Assembly (NCBI GenBank): GCA_024234435.1
Contig: JACKOF010000002.1
Location: 1 to 64,000 of the forward strand
Reading direction: 5' to 3'
DNA from: Pseudomonadales bacterium
GTDB lineage: Bacteria; Pseudomonadota; Gammaproteobacteria; Pseudomonadales; Porticoccaceae
Length of the DNA: 64,000 bases
Positions 25,967 to 35,524 of the stretch are shown one piece after another. Each line of letters begins with the position of its first letter. Positions within the stretch are counted from its first letter, which is position 1. Both the position numbers and the translations under genes were made by a program. The notes under the pieces were generated by a model that saw only the letters and a program-made list of their open reading frames with translations, made no database searches and was not told the DNA's origin.

Positions 25967-26506
25967 TTGGACATTTCAACGTTATTTATCGCTCTGGCAG
26001 CACTGGCGCTGGGGCTAGTTATAGGCTTTTTACTGACTCGCACCCTGCACCCCCAGGAGAAGCAGCGCAAGGAAGTGGAAGAACAACTGCAGCAAGTGCG
26101 GCAAGAGCACAAAGACTACCAGCACAAAGTCACCGAGCACTTTATCACTACCTCAACATTGGTCAACGACATGACTGAAAGCTACCGCGGCCTGCACGAG
26201 CATCTGGCCGCCAGCGCCATGCACCTGACCAACCCTGAAATCAGTCGCCAGATGATCGAAGCCGGCTACGGCAGAATATCCGGCGATATCGCCAGCGAAA
26301 CCCTTGCTCGCACCGTATCGTCCGAGATACCTTCACCACCAAAAGACTATGCACCCAAAGTACCTGGCGGCGTACTTAGCGAAGACTACGGCCTGGAAGA
26401 CAGCAGCGATTTTCCGCCCAACCCAAAGGGCAACCCCAAAAAGGACAAACCGGCAAAAAAACTGAACGACGAACTGAATGACGACCCAACATTGAAGGTA
26501 GGCTAG
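25967..26506 (+). CDS. zapG: Z-ring associated protein ZapG (YhcB, DUF1043)
   Basis: The 179-residue protein has one N-terminal membrane segment (FIALAALALGLVIGFLL), a coiled coil rich in Gln, Glu and Lys, then the conserved AASAMHLTNPEI region and a disordered Pro/Lys-rich tail. YhcB connects envelope growth with division in E. coli. I selected TTG 25967 because GGAGATGG lies just upstream and the membrane segment then starts at residue 5. Longer in-frame starts lack a binding site. Confidence 0.85.
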   Translation: MDISTLFIALAALALGLVIGFLLTRTLHPQEKQRKEVEEQLQQVRQEHKDYQHKVTEHFITTSTLVNDMTESYRGLHEHLAASAMHLTNPEISRQMIEAGYGRISGDIASETLARTVSSEIPSPPKDYAPKVPGGVLSEDYGLEDSSDFPPNPKGNPKKDKPAKKLNDELNDDPTLKVG

Positions 26507-26547
26507 ACCTCCAATCAGGACGACCACCAACCAGATTCAGGACCAAT

Positions 26548-27696
26548 TTGTCTTATCTATTACGCTTCATCCGTTACATTGGCTGGCCCACTATCAGTGG
26601 GCTGCTGGCTGCTGCCGTTGTTCTGCTGCTATTTCCACAGCTCCTGGAAAACAACCGGGATCAGGTAGTAACCGATGAGCTGGCACCCGATGGCGCCAGC
26701 TGGACAGGCCCAATCTCCTACTCGGAAGCGGTCAGGCGAGCAGCACCGTCTGTTGTCAACATATACACCCAGAAAGAAATCACTCGAGCCAGACACCCGC
26801 TGCTGGACGACCCCTTTTTCAGGCGGTTTTTCAACAGCAGCAATCTGCCTCAGCAAAAGCGTATGCAATCGTCACTCGGGTCTGGCGTCATCCTCGGCAA
26901 AGAAGGTTATGTACTAACCAACAACCATGTAGTTGCCGGTGCCGACCAGATAATTGCACTTTTACACGATGGCCGGGAAGCCAAAGCCCTGGTGGTTGGC
27001 AATGACCCGGAAACCGATCTTGCGGTTATTAAAATAGAAGCAGACAATCTCACGCCTATCAGCATTGGTGATCCTTCTCAGGCAAAAGTAGGCGATGTAG
27101 TACTGGCAATAGGCAACCCTTTCGGAGTCGGGCAATCTGTCTCCCAGGGCATTATCAGCGCTACCGGCAGAAATGGTTTGGGTTTAAATACCTTTGAAAA
27201 CTTCATTCAAACTGATGCCGCGATTAACCCCGGCAATTCCGGCGGCGCACTGGTGGATGCCTTTGGCAACCTGCTGGGAATAAACTCAGCCATTCTCGAC
27301 CGTACCGGCTACTCAGTCGGCATCGGCTTTGCTATCCCTGCCGATACAGCCATCAAGATTCTGGAAGATATTGTTCAATATGGCCGTGTCATCCGGGGCT
27401 GGCTGGGAGTGGAAGCCAGACCATTGAGCCAGCAAATGGCTCAACGCCTGGGCCTCAACCCACCACAGGGCCTCTTGATTACCAACATTCAAGGCAACAG
27501 CCCGGCTCAACTGGCTGGCATTCAACCCGGAGACATTATCACCCGCATCAATAATCGCTGGGCGGGCGATAACAACCGGAGCATGAGTCTTATTGCGCAG
27601 CTTTCGCCGGGCGATCCGGTGCAGCTGGAAGTATGGCGCGATGGAGAAGAAATCAATGTTATGGCGGTGGCAGGCACTCGACCAACACCAAACTAA
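26548..27696 (+). CDS. degS: Periplasmic stress-sensor protease DegS
   Basis: This 382-residue HtrA-family serine protease starts sigma-E activation by cutting the anti-sigma factor RseA. It has an N-terminal membrane anchor (ISGLLAAAVVLLLFP), the triad in TNNHVV (His), ETDLAVIK (Asp) and NPGNSGGAL (Ser), and a single PDZ domain from about residue 285. A single PDZ and a membrane anchor separate it from DegP/DegQ. Translation starts at TTG with AGGA upstream. Confidence 0.92.
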   Translation: MSYLLRFIRYIGWPTISGLLAAAVVLLLFPQLLENNRDQVVTDELAPDGASWTGPISYSEAVRRAAPSVVNIYTQKEITRARHPLLDDPFFRRFFNSSNLPQQKRMQSSLGSGVILGKEGYVLTNNHVVAGADQIIALLHDGREAKALVVGNDPETDLAVIKIEADNLTPISIGDPSQAKVGDVVLAIGNPFGVGQSVSQGIISATGRNGLGLNTFENFIQTDAAINPGNSGGALVDAFGNLLGINSAILDRTGYSVGIGFAIPADTAIKILEDIVQYGRVIRGWLGVEARPLSQQMAQRLGLNPPQGLLITNIQGNSPAQLAGIQPGDIITRINNRWAGDNNRSMSLIAQLSPGDPVQLEVWRDGEEINVMAVAGTRPTPN

Positions 27697-27777
27697 GTGG
27701 CATAAACTCAATCTGACTCTCTCGCCGGACATTACGGGCAATACCAGATACATTGACGCCAGCAGCACACAAAGCAC

Positions 27778-28407
27778 CTAAGACTTCGTTACCCACCTGA
27801 TCAGATGAAACACACCGAAACCCGGTTTCTTCTCATCATCCAGCTCCACATGCCATGCCTCATCCGCATATGGCCGCTTCAGCCCAAACTGCCTGACAAG
27901 TTCATTTGCGCCCTTACTCCAAGGGCCGCCCAGACGCCCCCAGTCGACATTCAAATCTATAGCCCGCCCACACACATGATTCGAAACAGGGATATCCGGC
28001 ACATTGGGAAACCGGCGCGGGTCTCCTGCCTCATACCCTTCTTCCGCGTAAGCCAAATCATTAGCACCCAATGCTCTGGCATTGCCCAGTACAGCCTCGC
28101 AGTCCGATGCCTTTGCATCATCCGGGACACCCACTCCCCATTCATCCGAAAACCACCTGTTACCATCAAGGTCACAGCCATCCTTTAGCTCTCGCAAAGA
28201 CCTCATGGCAATTTTGCCAACAGCAATACTGTGAGCCGTGCTCCATCGATGAGCAACAGTCGACTTTCTGTAATGAAGATTGATATTGCAGTTAACACCC
28301 TGGCTGCGTAAAAAATAACTCAACCCTTTCACCCTGAACTTTAACCGCAGAGCAATTGGTAACGAGAGAACAATAGATTTTTTCAATATTGAAGTATCCG
28401 TTCCCAA
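27778..28407 (-). CDS. Peptidase M15-family D,D-peptidase-like protein
   Basis: The C-terminal half carries the zinc peptidase signature of the VanY/D-Ala-D-Ala peptidase family: SNHVCGRAIDLN (His and Asp ligands) and DEAWHVEL (catalytic Glu and third ligand His). Such enzymes cleave the D-Ala-D-Ala end of peptidoglycan stems. The N-terminal 60 residues are basic and hydrophobic without a clear signal peptide, so cell location is uncertain. The gene begins seven bases after a MurF-like ligase, giving a pair that could make and trim the same dipeptide end. Confidence 0.72.
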   Translation of the reverse strand: MGTDTSILKKSIVLSLPIALRLKFRVKGLSYFLRSQGVNCNINLHYRKSTVAHRWSTAHSIAVGKIAMRSLRELKDGCDLDGNRWFSDEWGVGVPDDAKASDCEAVLGNARALGANDLAYAEEGYEAGDPRRFPNVPDIPVSNHVCGRAIDLNVDWGRLGGPWSKGANELVRQFGLKRPYADEAWHVELDDEKKPGFGVFHLIRWVTKS

Positions 28408-28414
28408 ATTAGCG

Positions 28415-29932
28415 TTAGAGCAGGAGCTCCAACCCCATACTGTTTGACCCCTTAATCAGAACACTGCTGCCATCAAAATCCTGAGTAGACATCCACGACC
28501 TTACTTCTTCCGATGAAGAAAACAACAGATATCCCCTCCCGCTTGCACACTTTGAGAACTCAGCCCCAACCAAAGCGACAAACGTCAAATCCATCTGCCC
28601 TAGCTTCCTCACAACATCTCGATGCTCCTTTTGGCTGCTGCCACCCAGCTCAAGCATATCTCCCAAGATAACGACTTTTTTCTCGCCATGAATTCTGGCA
28701 AAACTATCTAGTGCAGCATGCATGCTGGTTGGGTTCGCATTATAGGCATCGACTATGTAAGTAGCGCCATCTCTACGAACCACCTGAGATCGATTATTGC
28801 TCGGCACGTAGCCCTCAATAGCAGCCTTTATCGATTCATTATCTATTCCTAAATATCGCCCCACAGCAACAGCTGCAAGCACATTAGATAAATTGTAAGC
28901 GCCGAACATTTGTGTTTGCACATCAAAGCTCTGGTCTTCATCCAAGGGATCACCAAAATCAACGGTTGAGCAACGCACCCGAACAAATGGCCCGCATTCC
29001 AGAACACACCCTCGAATGCGGGCCATTGCATTCTCGCCATAAGACCAGAAACATTCATCAATACCTGGCAACGATTCAATGTGAGGGTCATCAAGGTTAG
29101 CAAAAAATACGCCTCCCTTTGCCTGCAAAAAATTAAACAGCCGACTTTTTTCCCTGAGAACACCACCAACACTACCAAACCCTTCCAAGTGAGCCTTGCC
29201 AATATTAGTGATAACTCCAGCAGTAGGGTTCACAACTTCGCTTTTCAGGGCAATGGTGTTCTTCCCTGTTGACGAGATTTCGACCACGGCAACCTGAGTC
29301 TGCGAATCAATGTCAAAAAGAGTGTGAGCCACTCCTCTGATTGTATTGTAATTCCCGTGCGTGGAAGAGGTTTCAAGTTTGCAGGCAGCAACCGCCGCAA
29401 TCAATTCTTTGGTGGTTGTTTTGCCACAAGAGCCGGTAATGGCAATACACTCAATATCATGTTGATTCCGGTGGTATGTCGCCGTGTTTAAAAAAGCATG
29501 CTCCACATTTGGCGTATAAATATATTCCGGGCCTCGAAACCGGTAACTGTCGACTACCGCTACGCTGGCCCCCTTTTCAATGGCGGCAGGCGCCATGACA
29601 TTACCATTGAGAGGTTGATCCGCCAATCGAGAAAACCTGTCTGAGCCAAACGCAAAAAAAACGCAGAGCCTTTTCAGCAGCGATGGCGAATACAGCTCAA
29701 AAGTCCCCCATACTGCCCACACCATTCTTTTTAATCTGGACTCAGGGCAATAAACGGGAAGAGCAAAAAAAACATCGCCCTCTTCCAGGCTCGACAAGCT
29801 GGTAGATACACCCCCACTACGTTTAACACGTTGATATATGGCTTTGACTGTTTGCAGCGGGGTTCGTGGAACATGACCGTTTGGCACAACAAATCTTCCC
29901 TGATCAAAAGTCCTGTGTAAGCGCAACTCCAT
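28415..29932 (-). CDS. MurF-like D-Ala-D-Ala ligase outside the division cluster
   Basis: The 505-residue protein has the Mur-ligase core: ATP loop ITGSCGKTTTKELI, EISSTGKNTIALKSEV, NIGKAHLEGFGS, and the C-terminal domain with VDAYNANPTSMHAAL and ILGDMLELG, as in MurF (UDP-MurNAc-tripeptide:D-Ala-D-Ala ligase). The N-terminal domain is atypical: it contains about 60 extra residues with a hydrophobic stretch (VWAVWGTFELYSPSLLKR). The ending IKGSNSMGLELLL is MurF-like. It is not near other mur genes and pairs with an M15 peptidase, so it is probably a paralogue with a specialised substrate. The canonical murF should be elsewhere. Confidence 0.78.
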   Translation of the reverse strand: MELRLHRTFDQGRFVVPNGHVPRTPLQTVKAIYQRVKRSGGVSTSLSSLEEGDVFFALPVYCPESRLKRMVWAVWGTFELYSPSLLKRLCVFFAFGSDRFSRLADQPLNGNVMAPAAIEKGASVAVVDSYRFRGPEYIYTPNVEHAFLNTATYHRNQHDIECIAITGSCGKTTTKELIAAVAACKLETSSTHGNYNTIRGVAHTLFDIDSQTQVAVVEISSTGKNTIALKSEVVNPTAGVITNIGKAHLEGFGSVGGVLREKSRLFNFLQAKGGVFFANLDDPHIESLPGIDECFWSYGENAMARIRGCVLECGPFVRVRCSTVDFGDPLDEDQSFDVQTQMFGAYNLSNVLAAVAVGRYLGIDNESIKAAIEGYVPSNNRSQVVRRDGATYIVDAYNANPTSMHAALDSFARIHGEKKVVILGDMLELGGSSQKEHRDVVRKLGQMDLTFVALVGAEFSKCASGRGYLLFSSSEEVRSWMSTQDFDGSSVLIKGSNSMGLELLL

Positions 29933-30071
29933 TTTTAAGAGCGCCCAACGAAAATAATACAGGCAGGATTATACCTGATTAACGTCAAAACCAATGAACG
30001 GATTGACCGCTAATTGACGGAGCTCAATATACTTCACACACGCCGACAGCTTTTCCACGTCGTTACCACAG

Positions 30072-30106
30072 ATACAAAAAAGCCCGGTATACACCGGGCC
30101 TTTTCT
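30072..30106 (-). terminator. Terminator of the PEP-CTERM gene
   Basis: On the minus strand GGCCCGGTGTATACCGGGC forms a stem of about seven bases, followed by a run of T, 20 bases beyond the stop codon at 30127. Confidence 0.82.
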
Positions 30107-30126
30107 TTTCACTTCGAACTGGGAAA

Positions 30127-30942
30127 TCAGAGCACTCTACGGCGTCTTGCGTAGTAAAGGCCTGCCAGACCAAGACCAAACAACAACACAGTAGCGGGCT
30201 CAGGAACATCACCGGGTGGATCAACGGGCGGTGCACCTGTTTCAGCTTCCAGCAGGTTCTCAAACATGGTGGCGTTATCAAAAGTGCCGCCCCAGTTAGG
30301 AGAGTTATCCCAAACATTCTGATCAGTAATCAGGAAAATACTGCCAGGACCGATATTCTGGTAAGCCATCATAATACTGATGTCGCCGCCAAAATTCTCT
30401 TCGCCCAACATCAACGCTTCGGCAGTCCCGCCAATGGTTAAGGGCGCAAAGGCAGCGTATTGGTAAGTGTTAACATTTTCGGTGAGCGCGTGAGAGAGAA
30501 TCTGCCCATCCACAACGCTGGCGCTTCTGAAACCGGAATCAACAATAACATTGTTGATCAGAATATCGCTGCCAAGAAATGCTAGCGCGGCGTTAATGCG
30601 GGTATTCTGCGCGGCTCCGAAGGTACCGTGCTCACCCATGAACGCGATGCGGCCACCACCCAACAGGAAAGTCGCCATGGAGTTTAACTCGGCGGCTGTG
30701 TAATCGTTGGCAGGCTGTGTTGCCCACAAAAGATCCGTTCCCGTCAGGTTAACCGTATCCAGGGTTCCACCTGCAATAGTGGAGCTATGCCCCACCAATC
30801 CGTTATAAAAATTGTTAATGGTGCTCTGACTAAAGCCGCCTAAAGCTTCACCCCAGACAGTGACAACACCCGCAAATGATGAATTAACTGCACCCACGAA
30901 CAAAGCCGTTCCGAGGGCAATCTTTTTAAATCCAGCAAACAT
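30127..30942 (-). CDS. PEP-CTERM sorting-signal exported protein
   Basis: The 271-residue protein has a signal peptide (KIALGTALFVGAVNSSFAG). At the C-terminus it has the tripartite sorting signal: VPEPATVLLFGLG, a membrane segment and a basic RRRR tail. Such proteins are recognised by exosortase EpsH/XrtA, usually in exopolysaccharide-producing bacteria; no exosortase gene lies in this window. The mature region is Asn- and Gly-rich, with a ThuA/GATase-like flavour in FLLGGGRIAFMGEHGTFGA, but I assign no enzyme activity. AGGAGG eight bases before the ATG marks the start. Confidence 0.85.
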   Translation of the reverse strand: MFAGFKKIALGTALFVGAVNSSFAGVVTVWGEALGGFSQSTINNFYNGLVGHSSTIAGGTLDTVNLTGTDLLWATQPANDYTAAELNSMATFLLGGGRIAFMGEHGTFGAAQNTRINAALAFLGSDILINNVIVDSGFRSASVVDGQILSHALTENVNTYQYAAFAPLTIGGTAEALMLGEENFGGDISIMMAYQNIGPGSIFLITDQNVWDNSPNWGGTFDNATMFENLLEAETGAPPVDPPGDVPEPATVLLFGLGLAGLYYARRRRVL

Positions 30943-31128
30943 TTTAGAATCCTCCTAAAACCATAAAGTCCAAGCTTTCCAGCACGGGACTGCCAACCAG
31001 CAATTAAAGTTACCAATTGCAAACTAGCAAACTATGTGCCAAAAAAAATATTCTTTTATTTTCAATGAATTAAAATGGTAGAAAAAAACAGCAAGGCTTC
31101 CAGTGTAAAAAGTATCGACACAAAAAAA

Positions 31129-32208
31129 CTAAAGTGACAGGATTTCTGATAAGGCGTTAATCAGTGCCTTATTCTGAGACTCCGTACCCACAGTGATTCT
31201 CAAGAACTGCTCTATACGCGGCTGTTTGAAGTGTCGTACGATGATATTGCGCTGGCGCAGCTCTGCCGAAAGCCCGGCAGCATCCCGACCAGAATGGCTC
31301 GCCAGAACAAAATTGGCAGAGGACGGCAGCACGTCGAAACCCAGCTCGGTGAGTGCTTGTGTGACGCTCTCCCGCTGCTGTATCACCAGCTGACGGGTTT
31401 GCTGGAAATACGTCTGGTCTTCAAAAGCCGCCACCGCTCCTGCAATCGCCGGGCGACTCATCGGGTAAGAATTAAAGCTGTTTTTGACTCGTTCTAATGC
31501 GGCTATCAGGCTCGCATTACCCATTGCCAGCCCGATACGCATGCCTGCCAGGGCGCGCGACTTGGACAGTGTCTGGATAACCAGCAGGTTAGGGTAATCA
31601 TTAATCAGGGTTACTGCACTTTCACCACCAAAATCAATATAGGCTTCGTCTACCACCACAACGGATTCGGTATTCGCTTTCAGTAGTTTTTCGATATCCG
31701 CCAGAGATAACAGCAACCCTGTCGGTGCATTGGGGTTGGGGAAAATGATGCCACCATTGGCCTGGAAGTAATCCTGCACAGTCAGACTGAAATCGTCCGC
31801 CAAGGGTAATTGTCGATAACGAATGCCATAAAGACCACAGTACACCGGGTAAAAACTGTAAGTGATATCCGGAAACAGAATTGGCAGATCATGCTTCAAC
31901 AGTGCATTGAAGGTATGCGCCAGCACCTCATCGGAGCCATTCCCGGCAAACACCTGACCGATGTCAATCTGGTAATAGTCCGCAACTACTTGCTTGAGCT
32001 GCTTGGCATCAGGGTCGGGGTAGAGACGCAAATCATCATTGACTGCCTGTGACATTGCCTGCAAGGCCCTGGGTGAAGGCCCGAAAGGGTTTTCATTGGT
32101 ATTCAATTTAACGAGATTGTCCTGCCGGGGCTGCTCTCCAGGCACATAGGGCTCCAGCGAATCAAGCAGGCTACTCCAGTACTTGCCGCCCGCGCTATTA
32201 GTGGTCAT
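31129..32208 (-). CDS. hisC: Histidinol-phosphate aminotransferase
   Basis: HisC is a PLP enzyme that converts imidazole-acetol phosphate to histidinol phosphate. The 359-residue protein has VKLNTNENPFGPSP, NGSDEVLAHTFNAL, FPNPNAPTGLLL and the PLP lysine in TLSKSRALAGMRIG. ATG 32208 is chosen because longer in-frame starts run deep into hisD, and the family begins close to this point. It overlaps the hisD stop by 11 bases. Confidence 0.94.
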   Translation of the reverse strand: MTTNSAGGKYWSSLLDSLEPYVPGEQPRQDNLVKLNTNENPFGPSPRALQAMSQAVNDDLRLYPDPDAKQLKQVVADYYQIDIGQVFAGNGSDEVLAHTFNALLKHDLPILFPDITYSFYPVYCGLYGIRYRQLPLADDFSLTVQDYFQANGGIIFPNPNAPTGLLLSLADIEKLLKANTESVVVVDEAYIDFGGESAVTLINDYPNLLVIQTLSKSRALAGMRIGLAMGNASLIAALERVKNSFNSYPMSRPAIAGAVAAFEDQTYFQQTRQLVIQQRESVTQALTELGFDVLPSSANFVLASHSGRDAAGLSAELRQRNIIVRHFKQPRIEQFLRITVGTESQNKALINALSEILSL

Positions 32209-33538
32209 CGACAGACTCATCCAAAATACGGTATTCAGCGGACCGGGCATGTGCCGTGAGACTTTCACCTCGGGACAGCACTGATGCTGTCTTTCCCAAT
32301 TGCGATGCACCCTGCGCTGAACACCGGATCAAGGAACTGCGCTTTTGAAAATCATAAACACCCAGCGGCGACGAAAACCGTGCTGTTGCCGATGTAGGTA
32401 ACACATGGTTGGGACCAGCGCAGTAATCACCCAGCGCCTCCGCGGTATAACGGCCCATAAATATGGCACCCGCATGACGAATGTCAGACAACAGCTCGTC
32501 AGGATTGGCAACTGACAACTCCAGGTGCTCTGGTGCTATTTGATTGATCAGCTCAACCGCTTGCGCCAGATCCTCAACCTCAATTAAAGCTCCCCTGCGC
32601 TCCAGGGCAGCCTTGATAATGGATGAACGTTCCATTTCCGACAGTAAACGTTCCATGCTCGCCTGCACCTGATCCAGAAATTCCCGGTTCGGAGAAATCA
32701 ATATACTCTGTGCATCTTCATCATGCTCGGCCTGGGAAAACAGATCCATCGCAATCCAGTCCGGGTTCGTTTTGCCGTCGCAGACCACCAGAATTTCGGA
32801 TGGCCCAGCCACCATATCCAACCCAACATGACCAAATACAGACCGCTTCGCAGTAGCCACATAAATATTGCCAGGGCCGACAATCTTATCCACGCGGGGA
32901 ATCGTTTCGCTACCGTAAGCCAGCGCAGCAATCGCCTGAGCGCCACCAACAGTAAAAACGCGGTCAACACCGGCAATAGCAGCAGCGGCCAGCACCATCG
33001 GGTTTAACTCTCCACCGGGTGCAGGCACGGTCATGATAATTTCACCAACACCGGCAACTTTTGCGGGAATCGCATTCATCAAAACGGAAGAGGGATAACT
33101 GGCTTTACCACCAGGCACATAGATACCGACCCGGTCCAATGGTGTTATTTTTTGCCCCAGCACCGTGCCGTCGGCCTCTTGATACTGCCAGGATGCCTGT
33201 TTCTGATGCTGGTGGTAAATTTGAATTCTTTTTGCAGCCAGCGCCAGAGCCTCACGCTGACTGTTATCAATAGTTGCCAACGCCTGCTGCAACTGCTCAT
33301 CGCTCACCAAAAACTCAGACATGCACGCTGCTGAACGACGGTCAAAGCGGTTGTTATATTCGAGTATGGCTGCATCGCCCCGCGCCCGAACAGCATCCAG
33401 AATTTCATCAACAGTTGATTGCACAGCAGCATCAGAAACACTTTCCCAGGCGAGCAAACCCTTTAACCGGTCATCAAACCCGGCCTCGCCTGCACACAGG
33501 CGAGCGATATTAATCACAGTAGCATCTGAACAGGTCAT
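32198..33538 (-). CDS. hisD: Histidinol dehydrogenase
   Basis: The 446-residue zinc enzyme oxidises histidinol to histidine in two steps. Visible motifs are VGIYVPGGKASYPSSVLMN, GGAQAIAALAYGSETI, KIVGPGNIYVATAK, the zinc region FSQAEHDEDAQS and the C-terminal GPNHVLPTSATARF. It lies between hisG and hisC in a compact three-gene his block. Confidence 0.97.
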   Translation of the reverse strand: MTCSDATVINIARLCAGEAGFDDRLKGLLAWESVSDAAVQSTVDEILDAVRARGDAAILEYNNRFDRRSAACMSEFLVSDEQLQQALATIDNSQREALALAAKRIQIYHQHQKQASWQYQEADGTVLGQKITPLDRVGIYVPGGKASYPSSVLMNAIPAKVAGVGEIIMTVPAPGGELNPMVLAAAAIAGVDRVFTVGGAQAIAALAYGSETIPRVDKIVGPGNIYVATAKRSVFGHVGLDMVAGPSEILVVCDGKTNPDWIAMDLFSQAEHDEDAQSILISPNREFLDQVQASMERLLSEMERSSIIKAALERRGALIEVEDLAQAVELINQIAPEHLELSVANPDELLSDIRHAGAIFMGRYTAEALGDYCAGPNHVLPTSATARFSSPLGVYDFQKRSSLIRCSAQGASQLGKTASVLSRGESLTAHARSAEYRILDESVDDH

Positions 33539-33541
33539 TCT

Positions 33542-34159
33542 TCACACCGCTCGCTTCAGATCATCAATAATTTTCTGAATAGCAAGATGTTTGGTTTTCA
33601 TTGATGCCTGATTGACAATCAGGCGGGAGCTGATGTCAGCAATATGCTCGCGAGGCTCAAGGCCGTTCGCTTTCAGGGTGTTTCCGGTGTCCACAATGTC
33701 GACAATCTCATCGGCCAGCGACATCAAGGGCGCCAGTTCCATAGCGCCATAGAGTTTAATCAGATCTACTTGCCTGCCCTGCTCTGCGTAAAAACGACGC
33801 GCAATATTGACGTATTTGGTGGCCACGCGTATACGCCCGGCTGGCGGAGAAACGCCGACTATGCCTGCGGTCATCAGCTGACAACGTGCAATGCCAAGGT
33901 CAACAGGTTCGTAGAGTCCCTGTCCGCCGTGTTCAAGTAGCGTATCCTTACCGGCAATACCAATGTCGGCAGAACCAAACTGCACATAGGTGGGCACATC
34001 CGACCCTCGCAAAATCACCAGTCGCACATTGTCCAGGCTGGTATCGAACAGCAACTTGCGGCTGGTACTGATATCGTCCAGAGGTTCGATACCGGATTTT
34101 GCCAGCAGCGGCAGCGTTTCTTTCAATATTCGACCCTTGGTGAGGGCAATGGTAATCAT
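33542..34159 (-). CDS. hisG: ATP phosphoribosyltransferase catalytic subunit, short form
   Basis: HisG joins ATP and PRPP in the first step of histidine synthesis. At 205 residues it is the short form without the C-terminal regulatory domain, so it should need a HisZ partner encoded elsewhere. Motifs include ALTKGRILKETLPLL, GSADIGIAGKDTLLEHG and the PRPP loop EIVDIVDTGNTLKAN. It lies between murA and hisD. Confidence 0.95.
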   Translation of the reverse strand: MITIALTKGRILKETLPLLAKSGIEPLDDISTSRKLLFDTSLDNVRLVILRGSDVPTYVQFGSADIGIAGKDTLLEHGGQGLYEPVDLGIARCQLMTAGIVGVSPPAGRIRVATKYVNIARRFYAEQGRQVDLIKLYGAMELAPLMSLADEIVDIVDTGNTLKANGLEPREHIADISSRLIVNQASMKTKHLAIQKIIDDLKRAV

Positions 34160-34189
34160 CTGACTTTTCCCGACATTTAGCTTGCCCCG

Positions 34190-35458
34190 TTAGCCGGGTA
34201 CCCGGCGTATATTAGCACCCAACTGCTGCAGTTTTTCTTCGATACATTCATACCCTCGATCAATATGGTAGATCCTGTCCACCACCGTATCGCCATCTGC
34301 CACCAGGCCGGCAATCACCAGGCTGGCAGAGGCACGCAGATCCGACGCCATGACCGGCGCGGCTTTCAGGCGCTCGACACCCTCGACAATAGCAGTGTTA
34401 CCTTCGAGGTCAATTTTCGCACCCATACGATTCAGTTCATGGGTTTGTATCAACCGGTTTTCAAAAATCGTCTCCGTTATTCGCCCCACTCCTTCAGCCA
34501 CTGCATTCACCGTCGTTAGCTGTGCCTGCATATCCGTTGGGAATGCTGGATATGGCGCCGTTTTCAGGCTCACCGCTTTCGGTCGCCGCCCTTCCATATC
34601 CAGCTCTATCCAGTCTTCGCCACAGGTGATTTTTGCACCCGCCTCTTCGAGCTTCAGCAGAACAGCTTCAAGAATACGCGGGTCGGTGTCTTTCAGTTTA
34701 ACCCGCCCCCGGGTAGCTGCTGCTGCGGCCAGATACGTGCCTGTCTCGATCCTGTCCGGCATGATCCGATAACTTCCCCCGGTTAACCTCTCAACGCCGT
34801 TGATCACCAGCGTATCGCTGCCTGCGCCCCGCACATCGGCACCCCAGGCATTCAGGCAGTTAGCGAGATCAACCACTTCCGGCTCCCGGGCAGAATTTTC
34901 AATGACCGTCTGCCCTTCGGCCAGCACCGCAGCCATCATGATATTTTCAGTAGCACCGACACTGACAATATCCATAAAAATATGGGCACCTTTCAGACGG
35001 CCATCACTGCGCGCATTAATATAGCCGCCATCCAGGTCAATTTCCGCGCCCATATGACGTAAACCATTGAGGTGCAGATCCACCGGGCGGCTGCCAATGG
35101 CACACCCTCCGGGAAAGGAAACTTTCGCTTCGCCGTAGCGCGCCAGCATTGGCCCCAGCACCAGAATCGAGGCCCGCATGGTTTTCACCAGCTCGTAAGG
35201 TGCGGTATGACTGTGAAGCGTGCTGGAATCGACTTCCACCTGTAGTTTTTCGTCAATGATGACACTGACACCAAGACAGCCCATCAGCTCAATCATGGTG
35301 GTGATATCGTGGAGGTGCGGAACATTGGAAACCACAACGGGCCCATCAACCAGCAACGTGGCTGCCAGAATAGGCAGTGCCGAGTTCTTGGCGCCGGAAA
35401 TACGAATTTCTCCGGACAGGGGGCCACCCCCGGATATCAACAATTTATCCATGCTCAA
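34190..35458 (-). CDS. murA: UDP-N-acetylglucosamine 1-carboxyvinyltransferase
   Basis: MurA makes the first committed peptidoglycan precursor. The 422-residue protein has GEIRISGAKNSALPILAA, and the fosfomycin-target Cys lies in KVSFPGGCAIGSRPVDLHL. FPTDMQAQL and ENRLIQTHELNRMGA are also present. The second Met (35452) is an equally likely start. Upstream is ibaG and downstream hisG, as in Pseudomonas. Confidence 0.97.
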   Translation of the reverse strand: MSMDKLLISGGGPLSGEIRISGAKNSALPILAATLLVDGPVVVSNVPHLHDITTMIELMGCLGVSVIIDEKLQVEVDSSTLHSHTAPYELVKTMRASILVLGPMLARYGEAKVSFPGGCAIGSRPVDLHLNGLRHMGAEIDLDGGYINARSDGRLKGAHIFMDIVSVGATENIMMAAVLAEGQTVIENSAREPEVVDLANCLNAWGADVRGAGSDTLVINGVERLTGGSYRIMPDRIETGTYLAAAAATRGRVKLKDTDPRILEAVLLKLEEAGAKITCGEDWIELDMEGRRPKAVSLKTAPYPAFPTDMQAQLTTVNAVAEGVGRITETIFENRLIQTHELNRMGAKIDLEGNTAIVEGVERLKAAPVMASDLRASASLVIAGLVADGDTVVDRIYHIDRGYECIEEKLQQLGANIRRVPG

Positions 35459-35524
35459 CCCTTACGTTTAGCAATAGTCAGATTTCATTAGAGCAAAGTT
35501 TGTGCGTCGGCGAAACAGTCGCAA

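Noticed and set aside
33274..33578. Plus-strand open frames opposite hisD and hisG
   Set aside because: They are antisense shadows of conserved his genes and have no start signals.
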